Shown one piece after another: positions 1 through 10,949 of a stretch of DNA of 64,000 nt. The position numbers were made by a program, and so were the translations under genes. The stretch covers positions 17,140,463 through 17,204,462 of the forward strand of contig CM070514.1 in NCBI GenBank assembly GCA_036346375.1, in the 5' to 3' direction. The notes under the pieces were generated by a model. The model was not told where the DNA came from. It saw only the letters and a list, made by a program, of their open reading frames with translations, and made no database searches. Numbering within the stretch: the stretch's first letter is position 1; each line of letters begins with the position of its first letter. Source of the stretch: Guadua angustifolia. Lineage: Eukaryota; Streptophyta; Magnoliopsida; Poales; Poaceae.

Positions 1-506
1 TATAGAATCCCTGTACAAATTTTGCAGTTACGCATGAACTGAAGTTGTCCCTTTGATAGGTAACATAATTACTAATCAAAGTACCAAATACCAAGTATGC
101 CATGGTGTAAATCATAGACATTTTTCCTTTTGAAGTAAATTCCACCAAAGACAATCCAGGGCAGCACAATTGCAATAAGCTGTAAATCAAGAAAAAATTA
201 CATGCCTCAAAAACACATTATGCATAACACAAAAGTAACTCAAAAGATTTAAGTCATAAGAAAACTTCAAGTGTCATAGCCAGAACATACTGGAACAGCC
301 CAAAATGGAATTGTGTTGCCCTTTAGCGGATAACTCAAGTCAGTCATCATGTCACGTCCAACAAAGCGGTGAAAAGGCTCAATTATGTTTAACAGTCCAT
401 CAAGAACAGCGAGAAAGACAAGTATTATCCAGTCATACATGTGGAATCTTGCCACTTTGGTGCCATGGGACCTTACAGTGTGGCATCCTAACTGGATATC
501 AGCCAT
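1..506 (-). CDS. Lipid phosphate phosphatase (LPP2-like), 5' part of gene
   Basis: Phosphatidate phosphatase family membrane enzyme, which removes phosphate from phosphatidic acid and related lipids (family knowledge). Exon 1 runs from the ATG at 506 to 291 and encodes 72 residues ending WAVP, with hallmarks RSHG, ARFHMYDW and IEPFHRFVG and a hydrophobic first membrane segment (about residues 26-42). A GTATGT donor follows. Exon 2 spans 179-92 after a TTTACAG acceptor and encodes the second membrane segment and NVYDLHH. Exon 3 starts at 10 after TGTACAG and leaves the window. Phases agree (0, then 1), and the joined text reads like Arabidopsis/rice LPP2 proteins. The phosphatase motifs lie further downstream, outside the window. 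The start is chosen because a TTTACAG acceptor ends 6 nt upstream of the ATG and the N-terminus matches the family. No lesion is seen. Confidence 0.9.
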
Positions 507-2950
507 TCTCCCCTGTAAACAAACAGAATGGAATTCATAATCAGCGAGAGAAAAATTTTAACTACCATGGAGGTGGTGGATGTAATTCAGCAGTGTTAGG
601 AACATGAAAAGAAACAGAAAGAAAACAACCGAAGATCTCACTGTTGACTGAAATCAAATACTAGAATCAGTCTTCAAAAAGCATACAAATTTTGGTTCAA
701 TAAAGCATATATATCCATAAGATAGAAGCTTTTTGACTCTGAGCATATATTACACTAAATTTTAAAAATGGAAGCTACATGCTAGTTGCCATCAAAAAAG
801 TGAAAAACGGTTCAACAACATTGCAGTTTCAGGACAAAAAAAAGGAAGCTGCAGAACTCATGCAATCTATTCATATACATGACACAAAAAATGGAACAAA
901 ACTTTTTGCACAAGTCCTAAAATCCAAATATCCATGTGCAGTTACGTAGAACTAAAAATTAAGGACTATGTCCAACTCCAAGTAGTGGCAAGCAGCAACC
1001 CCTTTTTCCATGGTTTAAGCCTTGTTCTATAAAATAGTATTAATTATTTTCATCCCTTCAGAAAAAGTATCCTACATACAGGTTGGAATTTAAAAGGTTT
1101 GATGTGGATCCCTGAAAAAAAATATCTTGCAACTTTGGAATGAGAGCAAATTATTTGGAAAGTTTGACACGATAGAAGCTTCAAGATCATAGTTATCGGA
1201 TTCGCTGTAAACCCCCGTAAACCACAAACTGGATCCATTGAAATCGAACCTGTTTAGGGTAAGGCTTTTGTGTCTGTAGTGGAAATTGGAAGAAAAAGTG
1301 GTGAACCGTGAACCCGAATCCCGTTCTGCGACTCAGACGGACCACGTTTCTGGTAACTATGTTCAAGATTCTAATAATTATAACTGTTGTGAAATCAGAG
1401 AACCTACAAAGGCTAGAAGCTCTGGGAAGTTGACCCAAAAAATATGAACAGTATAATCTTCGGCATAGCTGGCAATTCGCACATCCATTTCAGTTTCAGT
1501 CTAAACCCAGCTAGAAAGCTAGCTAACCTATTGCAGTAACTCAGTCAACCTCTAAACTAAACCAGCCACCTCAATGCCACCAAACCTGTGAATTCCTTAT
1601 TGATGCCACGATGCGAATGGCCGGTTAAATTTCCCCTCATTTAAAATAGTAAGCAGCTCATCTTTATTCCGTTTGATCTTTGTCAAATGGATTGAAACTA
1701 GTTGAGTACATGTACAAACAATCAAAGAAAGGGCACCATAAAACGTTAGCAGGATTGATTCAAAAACACGAGTCATATGATATTTTGAATTTGAATCCAA
1801 CGTTAGACGAATCACCAAACTACAAATTACGTAATATTATTTGACGTGATTACACAATATCTAGAGCTGACCACCCCACGTCACACAAGTCCAAACCACA
1901 TCCACCAAAAAGTAAATAACAAGCTTAGACCAAAACTTGTCCTGTAGTTTAGAAAAATCAAACAATAAAGGAAAAAGTGCACATAACACTTAAAAATCTG
2001 TCCAGCATCCCGAACTATGAGCCACACATTTAGAATCGTAAACTTTACAATCCGGTTCAAATAAAGGCCTAATCCTGTTTCGCAAGGGGTAATACACCCC
2101 GTGACGTGATGAGTGGGCCCACATGGACTTCTCTGCAGCGGAGCTTCCGGTCATACTTCCATGGCGGCCACTCTTTTGCTCCCTCCCTCACTGTTTCAAT
2201 TTGGGGGAGAAGCCCATGTGGCCCAGCAATTATTCAACTAAACTTTAGGTGGCAAAACTCACACGGGTAATCCCACTATACAAATTCGGGTTGAGTTGTT
2301 ATTTGAAGTGCATTGCAAAGTTCGAGGTGTGCGGTGCCTGGTTATACTGGTCTCGATCTGGATGGACTTTGGAGTAAATTTTAGGACGGACAATTTCCGA
2401 CAGAAAACGCCAAACATACTTGAGCACAAAACTACCCCCAGAAGAACAACCCAAAAAAAGAGAGGCAGTTCTTTACCACAGAAATTAAACAGAGCACTAT
2501 AAGTATAAATGCATCAAAATTTCCGAGGCAGAGCGCAAGAAGAACTAATCCCGCAAATTTCACAGAAAGCAACGAATTTCTTTTTCAAAAAAGTAACAGA
2601 AAAGAAACCAAGAACTAACAGGTTTATTGGCCCTGCGGTGAGATACCAACGGCTCCTCGAGCTCGCGCTGCGAGCCGCCACAGATCGGCGCCTCCTTGTG
2701 TTCTGCCAGGAAAGACCAAGAACAACGCTCACACAAGCGCAATTTGCAATAGAATCTTCCACAAGAAACATTAAAAAAAAAAAGGAAAGCGTGTTCGTGG
2801 GGCCAAGCTTTGCGAATACGCACCTGGAATCTTGAGATATCTATCTAGCCGCCGGAGCCGGAGCTGCGGGCAGATCGCGTTACCTCGCGCCGCTGATAGG
2901 GACGGAACTGCGCCGAGCGGAAGTTGGGGGCTGGGGAGTGGGAGAGAACC
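507..2950 (-). promoter_or_regulatory. Probable 5' UTR of LPP gene with a ~2.4-kb leader intron
   Basis: On the minus strand a TTTACAG acceptor ends at 513, just before the coding ATG, so the leader must contain an intron. The best distal exon is the GC-rich segment about 2950-2884, which ends GCGCGAG with a GTAACG donor at 2883. The stretch between (about 520-2880) is AT-rich and holds no convincing ORF, RNA gene or transposon end that I can see. The distal exon is inference from base composition and splice signals; an intermediate non-coding exon cannot be excluded. Confidence 0.45.
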
Positions 2951-2954
2951 AGTT

Positions 2955-4460
2955 AGAGTAATTCCAACCCAAATCTCTATATTTTTCTCCTAAATCACTT
3001 ATTTAGAATATCTTCAGCAGAGCCTCTAAACCAGCCCCTAAACCTTAAAATAGGGACTTTAGTAAAAAATACAGATCCAGCAAAGCCCCTAATCCAGCCC
3101 CTAAAATTAGAAGGCCTCTAAATTTGCTTCCTCAGCCCCAATTCCTAGGGAGCCCCTAAACCAGCCCCTAAACCTTAAAATATGGAGTTAAGTGAAGAAT
3201 GACTTGCATAGTTATTGCAAATTGGCGTGTCTTTCTTTGGATGAGTTACAAGCTATTGCATCTGCATCTGTTCTTTGAAAATTTTGAAAATTTTAAATTT
3301 AAATTTTAAATACCATATTTTGAAAATTTTAAATTTAAATTTTAAATATCATGTTTTTAAATTGTAAATGTTAATATGCTTATATTTTATGTATTACAAA
3401 TATTTTTGATTGAATTTTAGTGGTGTCAAATAAAGATTATATATAGTAGATATGTCAAAATAGGAGAAAAAATAAAATAGGAAATTTGAGATTTAGGGAT
3501 GTTCTTTGGACTTGTGCTCTGAAAATAGGACCCCAAAAATAGGGAGTCCTAAATCCAAAATAGGGTCCTATTTTAGGGCCTTTCTTTGAAATGCTCTAAA
3601 AATACAGAGATCAAAGAGCCCCTAATCCAGCCCCTAAAATTAGGAGGCCCCTAAATTTGCCTCCTCAGCCCCAATTCCTAGGAAGCCCCTAAGAGCATCT
3701 CCAACAGTTTCTAATATTTAGACTCCCAATATTCTTAGATTGGGACCTTTCCAAAAAATTTTGGGTCTACAAAATACCTTATTCTCCAACAGTTCCTATA
3801 TTTTCTCCCAAAACACCTTTGAATTGGTCCGGTGGGCCATCCCGGCGCGAAATAATGTTGATTGGGAGGCATGACAGAGCGCACAAAAATGAGTCGAGTC
3901 TTGTTTTTAGGCGTGCAAAATTTGAGAAACTAGAAAGAGGAACTGTTGGAGTACTTTTTTGTAATCAAGCCCAAAATCGGGTTTTGGGAATGGATTTTAA
4001 ACCTTGTTGGAGATGCTCTAAACCAACCCTAAACCTTAAAATAGGGAGTTAAGTGAAGGATGGCTTGCATTAGTTATTGCGGTGAGCATGTCTTCTTTGG
4101 ATGAGTTGCAACATTGTTGCATCTGCATCTGCTCTGAAAATTTTAAAATTTTAAATTTAAATTTTAAATATCATGTTTTGAAAATTTTAAATTTAAATTT
4201 TAAATATCATGTTTTTAAATTGTAAATGTTAATATGCTTATGTTTTATGTATTACAAATATTTTTATTGAATTTTAGTGGTGTCAAATGAAGATTATACA
4301 TAGCGGATATGTCAAAATAGGAGAAAAAGTAAAATAGGGGTTGAGATTTAGGGGATGTTGCTAGATTTGTGCTCTGAAACAGGGCCCCAAAAAATAGGGG
4401 GAGTCCCTAAATCCAAAATAGGAGCCCTGTTTTAGGGACCCTTGCTGGAGATGCTCTGGG
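2955..4460. mobile_element. Two tandem copies of a MITE-like AT-rich repeat
   Basis: Two related blocks (about 3050-3590 and 3600-4458) share the same order of motifs: CCCCTAAACC-type ends, the phrase AAATTAG(A/G)AGG, CCTCAGCCCCAATTCCTAGG, then a palindromic AAATTTAAATTT core (3285-3350 and 4137-4205), then GTGGTGTCAAAT, then AAATCCAAAATAGG near the right end. The right terminus TTGCTGGAGATGCTCT (about 4443-4458) resembles the inverse of the left start near 3010 (ATCTTCAGCAGAGC). No coding capacity is visible. The second copy is interrupted by a further MITE at 3693-4018. The family is judged PIF/Harbinger-like from its GAGCATCTCCAGC-type end only. Confidence 0.55.
3693..4018. mobile_element. 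Tourist-like MITE nested inside the preceding repeat
   Basis: A 326-bp element with 14-bp terminal inverted repeats GAGCATCTCCAACA (start) and its complement (end). It is flanked by TAA on both sides (3690-3692 and 4019-4021). Removing it restores the sequence CCCCTAA-ACC seen in the sister copy near 3150. A 3-bp TAA duplication with such ends is typical of Tourist / PIF-Harbinger MITEs. No transposase is encoded. Confidence 0.8.
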
Positions 4461-4775
4461 GTGGTGTAAAAATTAAGGACACACTATATCAAATTTGTTT
4501 CCAACCCACACTCCCTATTACTCACCCCTATTATTTTTCTAAACATTATTATTACTTTGCACCCATGAATTATTTACTAAAAATAGAAATAATGAATAAA
4601 AAAATATTGAAGAAAATAATAGGGGGAAGGAGTAAGCCCCTAGATGTAGGGGTGAGAAGAGGTCTCCCTAAAATAGGGGTTCCTTATAAGGGTTGGGTTG
4701 GAACTCACATTTTTTTAATTCTCCTTATAATTTAGGATAGGAGGAGGTTTAGGGGGTGGGTTGGGGTTGCTCTTA

Positions 4776-5422
4776 GGGGCTGCTTGGTTGGGTGCATGAG
4801 CCCTAATCTGGCTTTTGTGACGCAAGAAACTAGTATTTGGTTGCCTGTATTTACTATTACAGCTAGACTCAATAGATGCAAATTCACTATGCTGCTCAGA
4901 CTGGAGAGGAACGCCCAGATCGGTCGTTCCAACGGAGCCAAGCCCGGCTTCCCTCCTGCATGCACAATGACAACATCACGATGTCGTCATTTGCAATCTA
5001 TTTTCCATCTATTATCTGATATATCTTTTGATTAGCATCTTTGATCACCGAACCGATTTCACCTATGTGTTTTTGACATTTTTTTGAACAAAACTAAACC
5101 CCACTTGCTATATAAATTTCAAAAAAATAAAAATTTGAAATTTGAATTTATTGATTTTCTATTATTTGTTTTAAAATTTTTGTTTTTATTTTAAAATTTA
5201 TTGATTCACTAGTATTTGTTTTTTAATTTGTATTACCCATCTCTTAAATTTACGTATCTCACTTACATTCTGTGCAGTCAACCAAACAATATCTCTGTGC
5301 ATCTGTCCAATCTTATACAACCAACCAAACAACATTGCATTGCATCTACTCAGCTTAGCTCATCCTGGCCTAAGTAAGCTCATACAGCCTGGTTGAGCTC
5401 ATACGGGCAACCAAACAGACCC
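4776..5422. mobile_element. Tourist-like MITE, 647 bp, TSD TTA
   Basis: The left end GGGGCTGCTTGGTTG and right end CAACCAAACAGACCC are imperfect inverted repeats with the GGNCTGTTTGGTTG core of Tourist elements. TTA flanks both ends (4773-4775 and 5423-5425). The interior is AT-rich and non-coding, with further CAACCAAACAA motifs near 5280-5330. The ORFs crossing it look fortuitous. Confidence 0.85.
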
Positions 5423-5548
5423 TTAGCAACCAAACCCAACCACATATTTTTTTAGGAGAGGGGATGCATTAAATACCCTCTCTCTTCGGTTGCTATCTTG
5501 CTAGTCTAGAGTCTAGACTCTAGCTTATGTCTTCATTCCCAAGATAAT

Positions 5549-5819
5549 TGTAACATATGTCGAGATATAATTAAACTCTCAGTCCTTCTTATGTAAATAT
5601 GTATAGATACTATTTTGTTGTGTGGTGAATCCAAATCTTTTTCTTGCTATCTTCTACTATAAATATGGCACCTATACGTACAAGAGAACTAATATAATAA
5701 AGAGAGAAAATAGTTTTTGCCTCCATACGTTGTGTACATTCCCTGTTCATGCTTGCTATTCTATTGGTGCGTCATCATTAATCAAGGATGGGCGACATCA
5801 TTTTATAACACGTTATCAG
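5549..5819 (+). repeat. End of a copia LTR and its primer-binding site, interrupted
   Basis: The text TTTTATAACA ends at 5810 and is followed by CGTTATCAG. After the insertion at 5820-10944 the text resumes ATCAGCACGA. AACA followed by CGTTATCAGCACGA is the typical LTR end plus half-tRNA primer site of many plant copia elements. The LTR start at 5549 (TGTAACA) is only a guess. No matching second LTR is seen, so this is a remnant. The 124 bases between the MITE and 5549 show nothing else. Confidence 0.45.
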
Positions 5820-5947
5820 TGTTATGAATAGCACTTGTATTCATCAGGAGGCCAATGGGCCAGAATATATACATGTACATGAGGGTATAAAGGGAAAGCC
5901 TATATTAGGCAATATCTATACAAGGTATACCAAGATACTGTCTAACA
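5820..5947 (-). repeat. 3' LTR of copia-1
   Basis: A 128-bp repeat beginning TGTTATGAATAG and ending CTGTCTAACA on the plus strand. It is identical to the copy at 10817 except for CC versus AT near its 38th base. TG and CA termini are intact. It is unusually short for a plant LTR, as in Ale/Hopscotch-type copia elements. Confidence 0.95.
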
Positions 5948-5958
5948 CCCCCCTCAAA
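5948..5958 (-). other. Polypurine tract of copia-1
   Basis: On the minus strand TTTGAGGGGGG directly abuts the 3' LTR. It is the expected plus-strand DNA primer of reverse transcription. Confidence 0.8.
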
Positions 5959-6260
5959 CTCATGGTGGATCTACAACACTGAGTTTGGATAGGTAAAAAC
6001 TATGATAGGCTCTAGTTTGTGTCTTCGTGAAGAAATCTACTAACTAGAGCTCTGAAGGCACATACTGAAGAGCCACAACCAGATCCTATACCTGTGACAT
6101 CATGTAGGAAGCATCCACACCAATATGCTTGGTGAGTTCATGCTTCACTGGATCTCGAGCAATGCTGATAGCCCCTATACTGTCAGATAAAAGAGGAGTC
6201 GGTGTAGAAACAGAAACACCAAAATCCTCAAGTAACCACCGTAGCCAAGTAACCTCTGCA

Positions 6261-7592
6261 TCAAAAGAGCCATAGCCCGCAACTCACCTCGGACTTTCGA
6301 GAAAGCGCCGTGCGCTTCTTAGTCTTCCAAGAAATGAGAGAACCACCAAGAAAAACACAGTAAACAGAAAGAGACCGATGATCAGAGGGATCACTAGCCC
6401 ATGTAGCATCAGAGTATGCCCGAGTAGAGAGAGTGGAGTGTGGAAAGAAAAGACAGCGAGAGATAGTTCCACGAAGATATCGTAGAACACGAAGAAGATG
6501 ACTATAGTGGAGCTGAGTGGGAGCAGAAATGAACTGACTCAAGATATGGACTGGATACGAAATGTCAGGACGAGTGACACCAAGGTAAACAAGACTCCCA
6601 ACAAGATGGCGATAGCGAGTAGGATCCTCAAGAGATTCACCATCAGTAGATCGAAGGTGAACATTGAGCTCCATGGGAGTCTCAGCTGTACGCTCATCAG
6701 TGAGAGAAGCACGATCAAGAAGATCCTGGATATACTTCTCTTGGGAGAGAAAGAAGCCCTCAAATGTAGAAGAAACCTCAATCCCAAGAAAATAGCGAAG
6801 AGGGCCTAGGTCGGACATGAGAAACTGCTCATTGAGACGAGCCTTTACAAAAGCAATATATTGAGAATCATCTCCAGTAATGATCATGTCATCAACATAT
6901 AGAAGAAGAAGAGTTCGACCGCGAGAAGAAGTGTCAACAAAGAGCGCGGGATCATGAACACTTGCAGAGAAGCCAGCTGCAGTGATCACAGACGAAAAAT
7001 GCTCAAACCAAGCACGAGGGGCTTGCTTGAGCCCATAAAGAGAGCGACGAAGCCGACAAACCATGCCCTCAGGAACAGAATACCCCGGTGGTGGCTGCAT
7101 ATAGACCTCCTCATACAGCTCACCATTAAGAAAGGCATTCTTGACATCAAGTTGAGAAATAGACCACTCACGGACAGAGACCACAGCAAGGAGAGTGCGA
7201 ACAGTGGTCAAGTGAGCCACAGGTGCAAAAGTCTCATCATAATCACGACCATGCTCCTGCTGAAAACCACGTGCCATAAGACGAGCCTTGTAGCGCTCAA
7301 GAGAACCATCAGAGCGAGTCTTAATCTTATAGACCCACTTGCATGTAATGGGACGGACACGTGGAGGAAGAGGTACAAGATCCCACGTGCCAGTGCGCTC
7401 AAGGGCAGCAAGCTCCTCCGCCATCGCATGCTGCCATTCCTGATGAATAATAGCATCACGGTAAGAAGTCGGCTCGGCCAGAGCAGCACCAACAAAGCCA
7501 AGGCGCTCAGGAGGCCGAATAGACTGCCGATCGCGAAGAGCGTAACGGGGAGGAGACACTGAAGAAGATGGCTCATCAGAAGAGGATGGCAC
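6261..7592 (-). pseudogene. pol: Copia-1 reverse transcriptase / RNase H
   Basis: Copia polymerase: copies element RNA to DNA in the cytoplasmic particle. The open frame of 443 codons covers the copia RT: W-x-x-A-M-x-E-E near residue 53, QLDVKNAFLNGEL near 147-159, LYGLKQAPRAW near 185, and the catalytic YVDD at about 232-235 (around 6899-6888). The RNase H domain follows, with the expected SYSDATWA-type motif present as AYSDATWA. The frame breaks at SRKSEV near 6285. The remainder of RNase H (text corresponding to the D-x-K-H region) continues in another frame to about 5990. The sequence resembles the abundant rice Hopscotch/Ale family. The absence of a frame to the family's end makes it a pseudogene. 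Confidence 0.9.
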
Positions 7593-7605
7593 AACAGAAG
7601 AATCC

Positions 7606-7898
7606 TCAGCTCGAGGACGACGAGTGTAGTATAGAGGATAGGAAGGAACAATATCGGAAGAAGCCTTGGGAGAAGTCAGTGGTGAGGGAACCGGCGATAA
7701 AGGAGATGGGTGTGAAAGAGGAAAAGTGACAAGCTGGAGTATCGTGAAAGGTCGAGAAAGACAAGTGGTTCAACAAGGGATGTAGGTGAAGAAGAAGAAC
7801 GAGGGTAGAAGGGACGGGACTCATCAAAAGTAACATCCCGTGAGATCCGCATGCGCCGACCAACAGATCCCAACAACGATATCCCTTATGCTCAAAGA
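7606..7898 (-). pseudogene. Copia-1 integrase C-terminus / linker, frameshifted
   Basis: Between the integrase frame and the RT frame the text shifts between frames. EHKGYRCWD and a following ISRDVTFDES segment (about 7870-7800) are the conserved copia post-integrase region. At least two indels separate them. A proline/serine-rich linker then leads to the RT. No stable frame is present. Confidence 0.7.
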
Positions 7899-8798
7899 CT
7901 ATATCCCGAAGACACACTCAACAGTGACGATCGACTTGGTGCATTCGCGAGGCGCAAGAAGAACATCGCACACACACCCAAAAAGGCGAAGTCCAAAATA
8001 ATCAGGAGGCATGCCACAAAGACGCTCTACTGGAATCCCACCCTTTAGAGCAGAAGAAGGTTGGATATTGGTTAAGTAGGTGGCAGTGGAAACAGCCTCA
8101 GCCCAGAAGTGAGGCGGAACAGCAGAAGCAAGCATAAGAGCACGAGCTGTCTCAAGAAGATGACGATGCTTGCGCTTAGCCACACCATTCTGAGCATGAG
8201 CACCAGGACAAGAAAACTAAGAAAGAGTGCCCTGTGTAGCAAGAAAACCACGAAGAGCTCCTGACAGATACTCCCCTGCCGAGTCAGCACGAAGAACACG
8301 AATGGGAGAATCAAATTGAGTACGAATCATAGTGGTAAAAGTCTTATAGATAGAGAGAACCTCACTACGAGAGGCCATAAAATATATCTAAGTGTGGCGA
8401 GAAAAATCATCTATAAAAAGAATATAATATTTATGACCCCCTTTTGAAACAAAAAAAGTCGGACCCCAAACATCAGAATGAACAAGATCAAAAGGACGTT
8501 GTGATATAGACTCACTAGAATGGTAGGGAAGTTGTAACTGTTTGCCAAGCTTACAACCCATACAATGTAAAGAGGCATCACCAGACACAGAGCCTAAAAG
8601 ACCACGATGAACTAAAGAAGACAGACGTGAACCACAAAGATGGCCCAAACGGTGATGCCACTGAGCAAAAGTCCCGGAGAAGAAACAACGGATGCTGAAC
8701 CCAGGTAGGAAACAGAGACTGGAAGAGGCAACGGAAGGTAGATGAAGCAGATCAAGCTCCCAAAGACGCCGAGAGTCATAGCGGCGAGGCCGCCCCAA
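7899..8798 (-). pseudogene. Copia-1 GAG-pre-integrase and integrase
   Basis: Integrase inserts the DNA copy into the chromosome. The zinc-binding region shows HHRLGH and, further on, C-x2-C within HCMGCKLGK (about 8690-8550). The core has HSDVWGP for the first catalytic Asp, LRADSAGEY for the second and NGVAKRKHRHLLE for the third (Glu). An in-frame stop sits after DDFSRHT near 8388, and another TAG sits at 8216-8218 before FSCPGAHAQNG. The catalytic triad residues are all still readable. Domain order and motifs are standard copia. Confidence 0.88.
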
Positions 8799-9039
8799 CT
8801 AGAACCCCGTCGCGCGATCCTAAACACAACAAGAGTCGAATCAAGAATAACCCGACAACCATGATCGAGAAGCTAGCCGCCAGATATGATTTGCATGGTG
8901 GGTTTAGGAACATAAGAAACAAAGCAGAACATGAAAAGAGGACGACGAAAGAGTGCCTCGCCTCGCACCTGAAAGAGAAGTACCATCTGCGGTGCGCACA
9001 AAGGGTAGGAGCAACAAGAGGACTAATGGAATGTAGACT

Positions 9040-10216
9040 CGTGGGATCAGATGTCATATGAAAAGAAGCTCCAGAGTCAAGAATCCATGGTGTGTTACCT
9101 GATGAGGAGGGTGGTCTCTCACTGGAAGACTAAGTAGCAGAACCAGCCAAACCTGTCTGTGTAGAGGCAGCCATGCGACGCAATAGCATAAGAATCTCCT
9201 GAGTAGAGTCAGAACCAACAGAAGTCTGCTGAGGAGGAGCTTGCTGAGGAGGAGTCCGCTGAGAGGAGACGCCATAGCTTCCATTGCTTTTAGGAGGACG
9301 GTTACTTCGACGAGCAAGATCCTTCTTCTTCGATGTAATCGCTCCACATGGCCATTTTTATCGCAGTAGGCGCAGTGAAGACCTCCACCCCCAGTAGCCG
9401 AAACTGGAGTAGGCGCCACTAACGGAGGAGTAGAGCGAGGCGCCGCCAAGATTGAGGGAGACACCAGTAAACCTACACCACGAAGACGAGTTTTCTCAGT
9501 ACGAATAGCAGCAAGAGCCTCCAACAGGGTCACACGAGGATGACGAGCAAGCAACTGGGCACGAATCTGCTCAAATTCAGCCCGAAGACGTGTCAAGAAG
9601 TCGTAGATGCGGCGAAGCTCCAAATGAGAATGCTGACGTTGACAACACTGGCAAGTGCGGCAAACCTCCGGACCCAGTGAATCAAGCTGACGCCAGACCG
9701 AAGATAGCTGCGCATAGAACTCATCCACAGTAGAATCACCTTGTCAGAAGCGATCGCTGTCGCCGCACAACAAAGAAGGTAAAGAGAGTCACCAGCAGGC
9801 TCATAGCGATCGCGAAGATGCGCCCACATCAACTGTGCCGAAGACAAAGCAACAATATCGCCAGTAAGATGCACCTCCATACTAGCAACCAGAATAGCAG
9901 AGGCACGAGCATCTTCATCAATCCATGTCTTGTGAGCAGTAAACTGAGTTTGAAAAGACTCTACAACATCAGCATAATCATCAGAGGCCTTCTGGCGAGC
10001 AGCATCATCGGCCTCCTTTGGAATAACAGGCATGACAGGGGGAGCAGGACGAGGCGGACATGATAGCTCACCGGTAAGAAACTCCCAAAGACGCTGACCG
10101 CGCATGTGAAGGCGCATATGAAGAACCCAATCTCGATAATTGAGACCATCGAAGATAACCGGACAGCGAGGAACAAAAAGATCCTCGAAGAAGAGCCGAT
10201 GAGCGATGGCATTTTT
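9040..10216 (-). pseudogene. gag: Copia-1 gag, zinc knuckle and protease start
   Basis: Gag forms the particle that packages element RNA. The N-terminal part reads LNYRDW then the copia Gag core to RDRYEP (10170-9800). A frameshift near 9740 moves the text into the frame of DEFYAQLSSVW. The zinc knuckle begins CAYCDKNGH near 9365, but an indel right after GHVER replaces its final cysteine. The aspartic protease motif DSGAS within WILDSGASFHMTSD lies at about 9090-9055. No in-frame ATG precedes the conserved start near 10190, so the first codon is uncertain. At least two frameshifts make it non-functional. Confidence 0.85.
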
Positions 10217-10229
10217 TATAAAGCACGTA

Positions 10230-10804
10230 AAAGCCGGAGCTAGAACACGAGCCGGACTTGAAGCTGAGTCGGACTTGAAGTTGAAGCCAACCGAATAAAA
10301 CCGGACTCGATTGGTTTGAAATCTGATCGGGATGACACTCGGTCGTCTCTCGTTCTGCGGCCGCGCGATTGACCGTCAGCGATCGATTCTTGCAGAAGGA
10401 AGCGGCCGATCAAGGCACGGCGACTTCGACAGCGACGAGGAGGCCGAACTGGCGTTCGACGGAGGCGCGGAGGGCGGGCTTAGCGTCCGCGACGAGGAAC
10501 CGCTGGCCGATGATCGATGCGAAGCCGGTCGGTCTGCAGAGGAACCAAAAGCCGTCGGCCGAGTCGGTGGCCGAGTCTTTGGAGGCGGCGGCGGATGAGT
10601 CCGTCGGGACGTCAGAGGCCAAGAAGAGAGTGAAGGGCGGCACCGACGATGCGACCAGTGTTACCTCCCCGCTGTTGCTTGACGGAAAAGAGGAGAACCA
10701 AGAGAAAGGTAGAAGGCCGATTTGGCCGGAGGAGGAAAAGTCAGATGAGAGGAAAGGGGAGCGCAAGTGCAACGCCCATAAGAAAACCCTAACCCTAACC
10801 TGGC
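10230..10804 (-). other. Copia-1 5' leader
   Basis: A GC-rich leader between the primer site and gag. The minus-strand open frame across 10410-10877 runs through the LTR and primer site and so is not a gene. CCCTAACCCTAACC at 10788-10801 looks like telomere repeat but is only two units long and lies in the leader. Confidence 0.6.
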
Positions 10805-10816
10805 TGCTCGATACCA
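10805..10816 (-). other. Primer-binding site of copia-1
   Basis: On the minus strand TGGTATCGAGCA starts immediately after the 5' LTR. It differs by one missing base from the initiator-Met tRNA complement TGGTATCAGAGC, the usual plant LTR-element primer site. Confidence 0.8.
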
Positions 10817-10944
10817 TGTTATGAATAGCACTTGTATTCATCAGGAGGCCAATGGGATAGAATATATACATGTACATGAGGGTATAAAGGGAAAGCCTAT
10901 ATTAGGCAATATCTATACAAGGTATACCAAGATACTGTCTAACA
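10817..10944 (-). repeat. 5' LTR of copia-1
   Basis: A 128-bp repeat, the partner of 5820-5947, followed by the target duplication ATCAG. TG and CA ends are intact. Confidence 0.95.
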
Positions 10945-10949
10945 ATCAG

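Larger units (their letters stand above)
5820..10944 (-). mobile_element. Complete Ale/Hopscotch-like copia retrotransposon (copia-1)
   Basis: A 5,125-bp element on the minus strand with two 128-bp LTRs (5820-5947 and 10817-10944), perfect 5-bp target duplication ATCAG (5815-5819 and 10945-10949), primer site next to the 5' LTR, polypurine tract next to the 3' LTR, and gag-protease-integrase-RT-RNase H in copia order. The LTRs differ at two adjacent positions by eye. The coding region has several stops and frameshifts, so the copy is not autonomous. Confidence 0.95.

Noticed and set aside
305..607. 100-codon plus-strand frame over the LPP exon
   Set aside because: Shadow of the real minus-strand exon, which matches the LPP family and has correct splice sites.
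2509..2835. Open frames on both strands near the LPP 5' region
   Set aside because: No motif; overlapping frames on both strands in GC-rich text expected by chance; more likely intron near the first exon.
10786..10801. Telomere-like CCCTAACCCTAACC
   Set aside because: Only two units, inside the copia-1 leader; not a telomere or interstitial array.
10410..10877. 155-codon minus-strand frame
   Set aside because: Runs across the copia-1 LTR, primer site and leader, so cannot be an independent gene.
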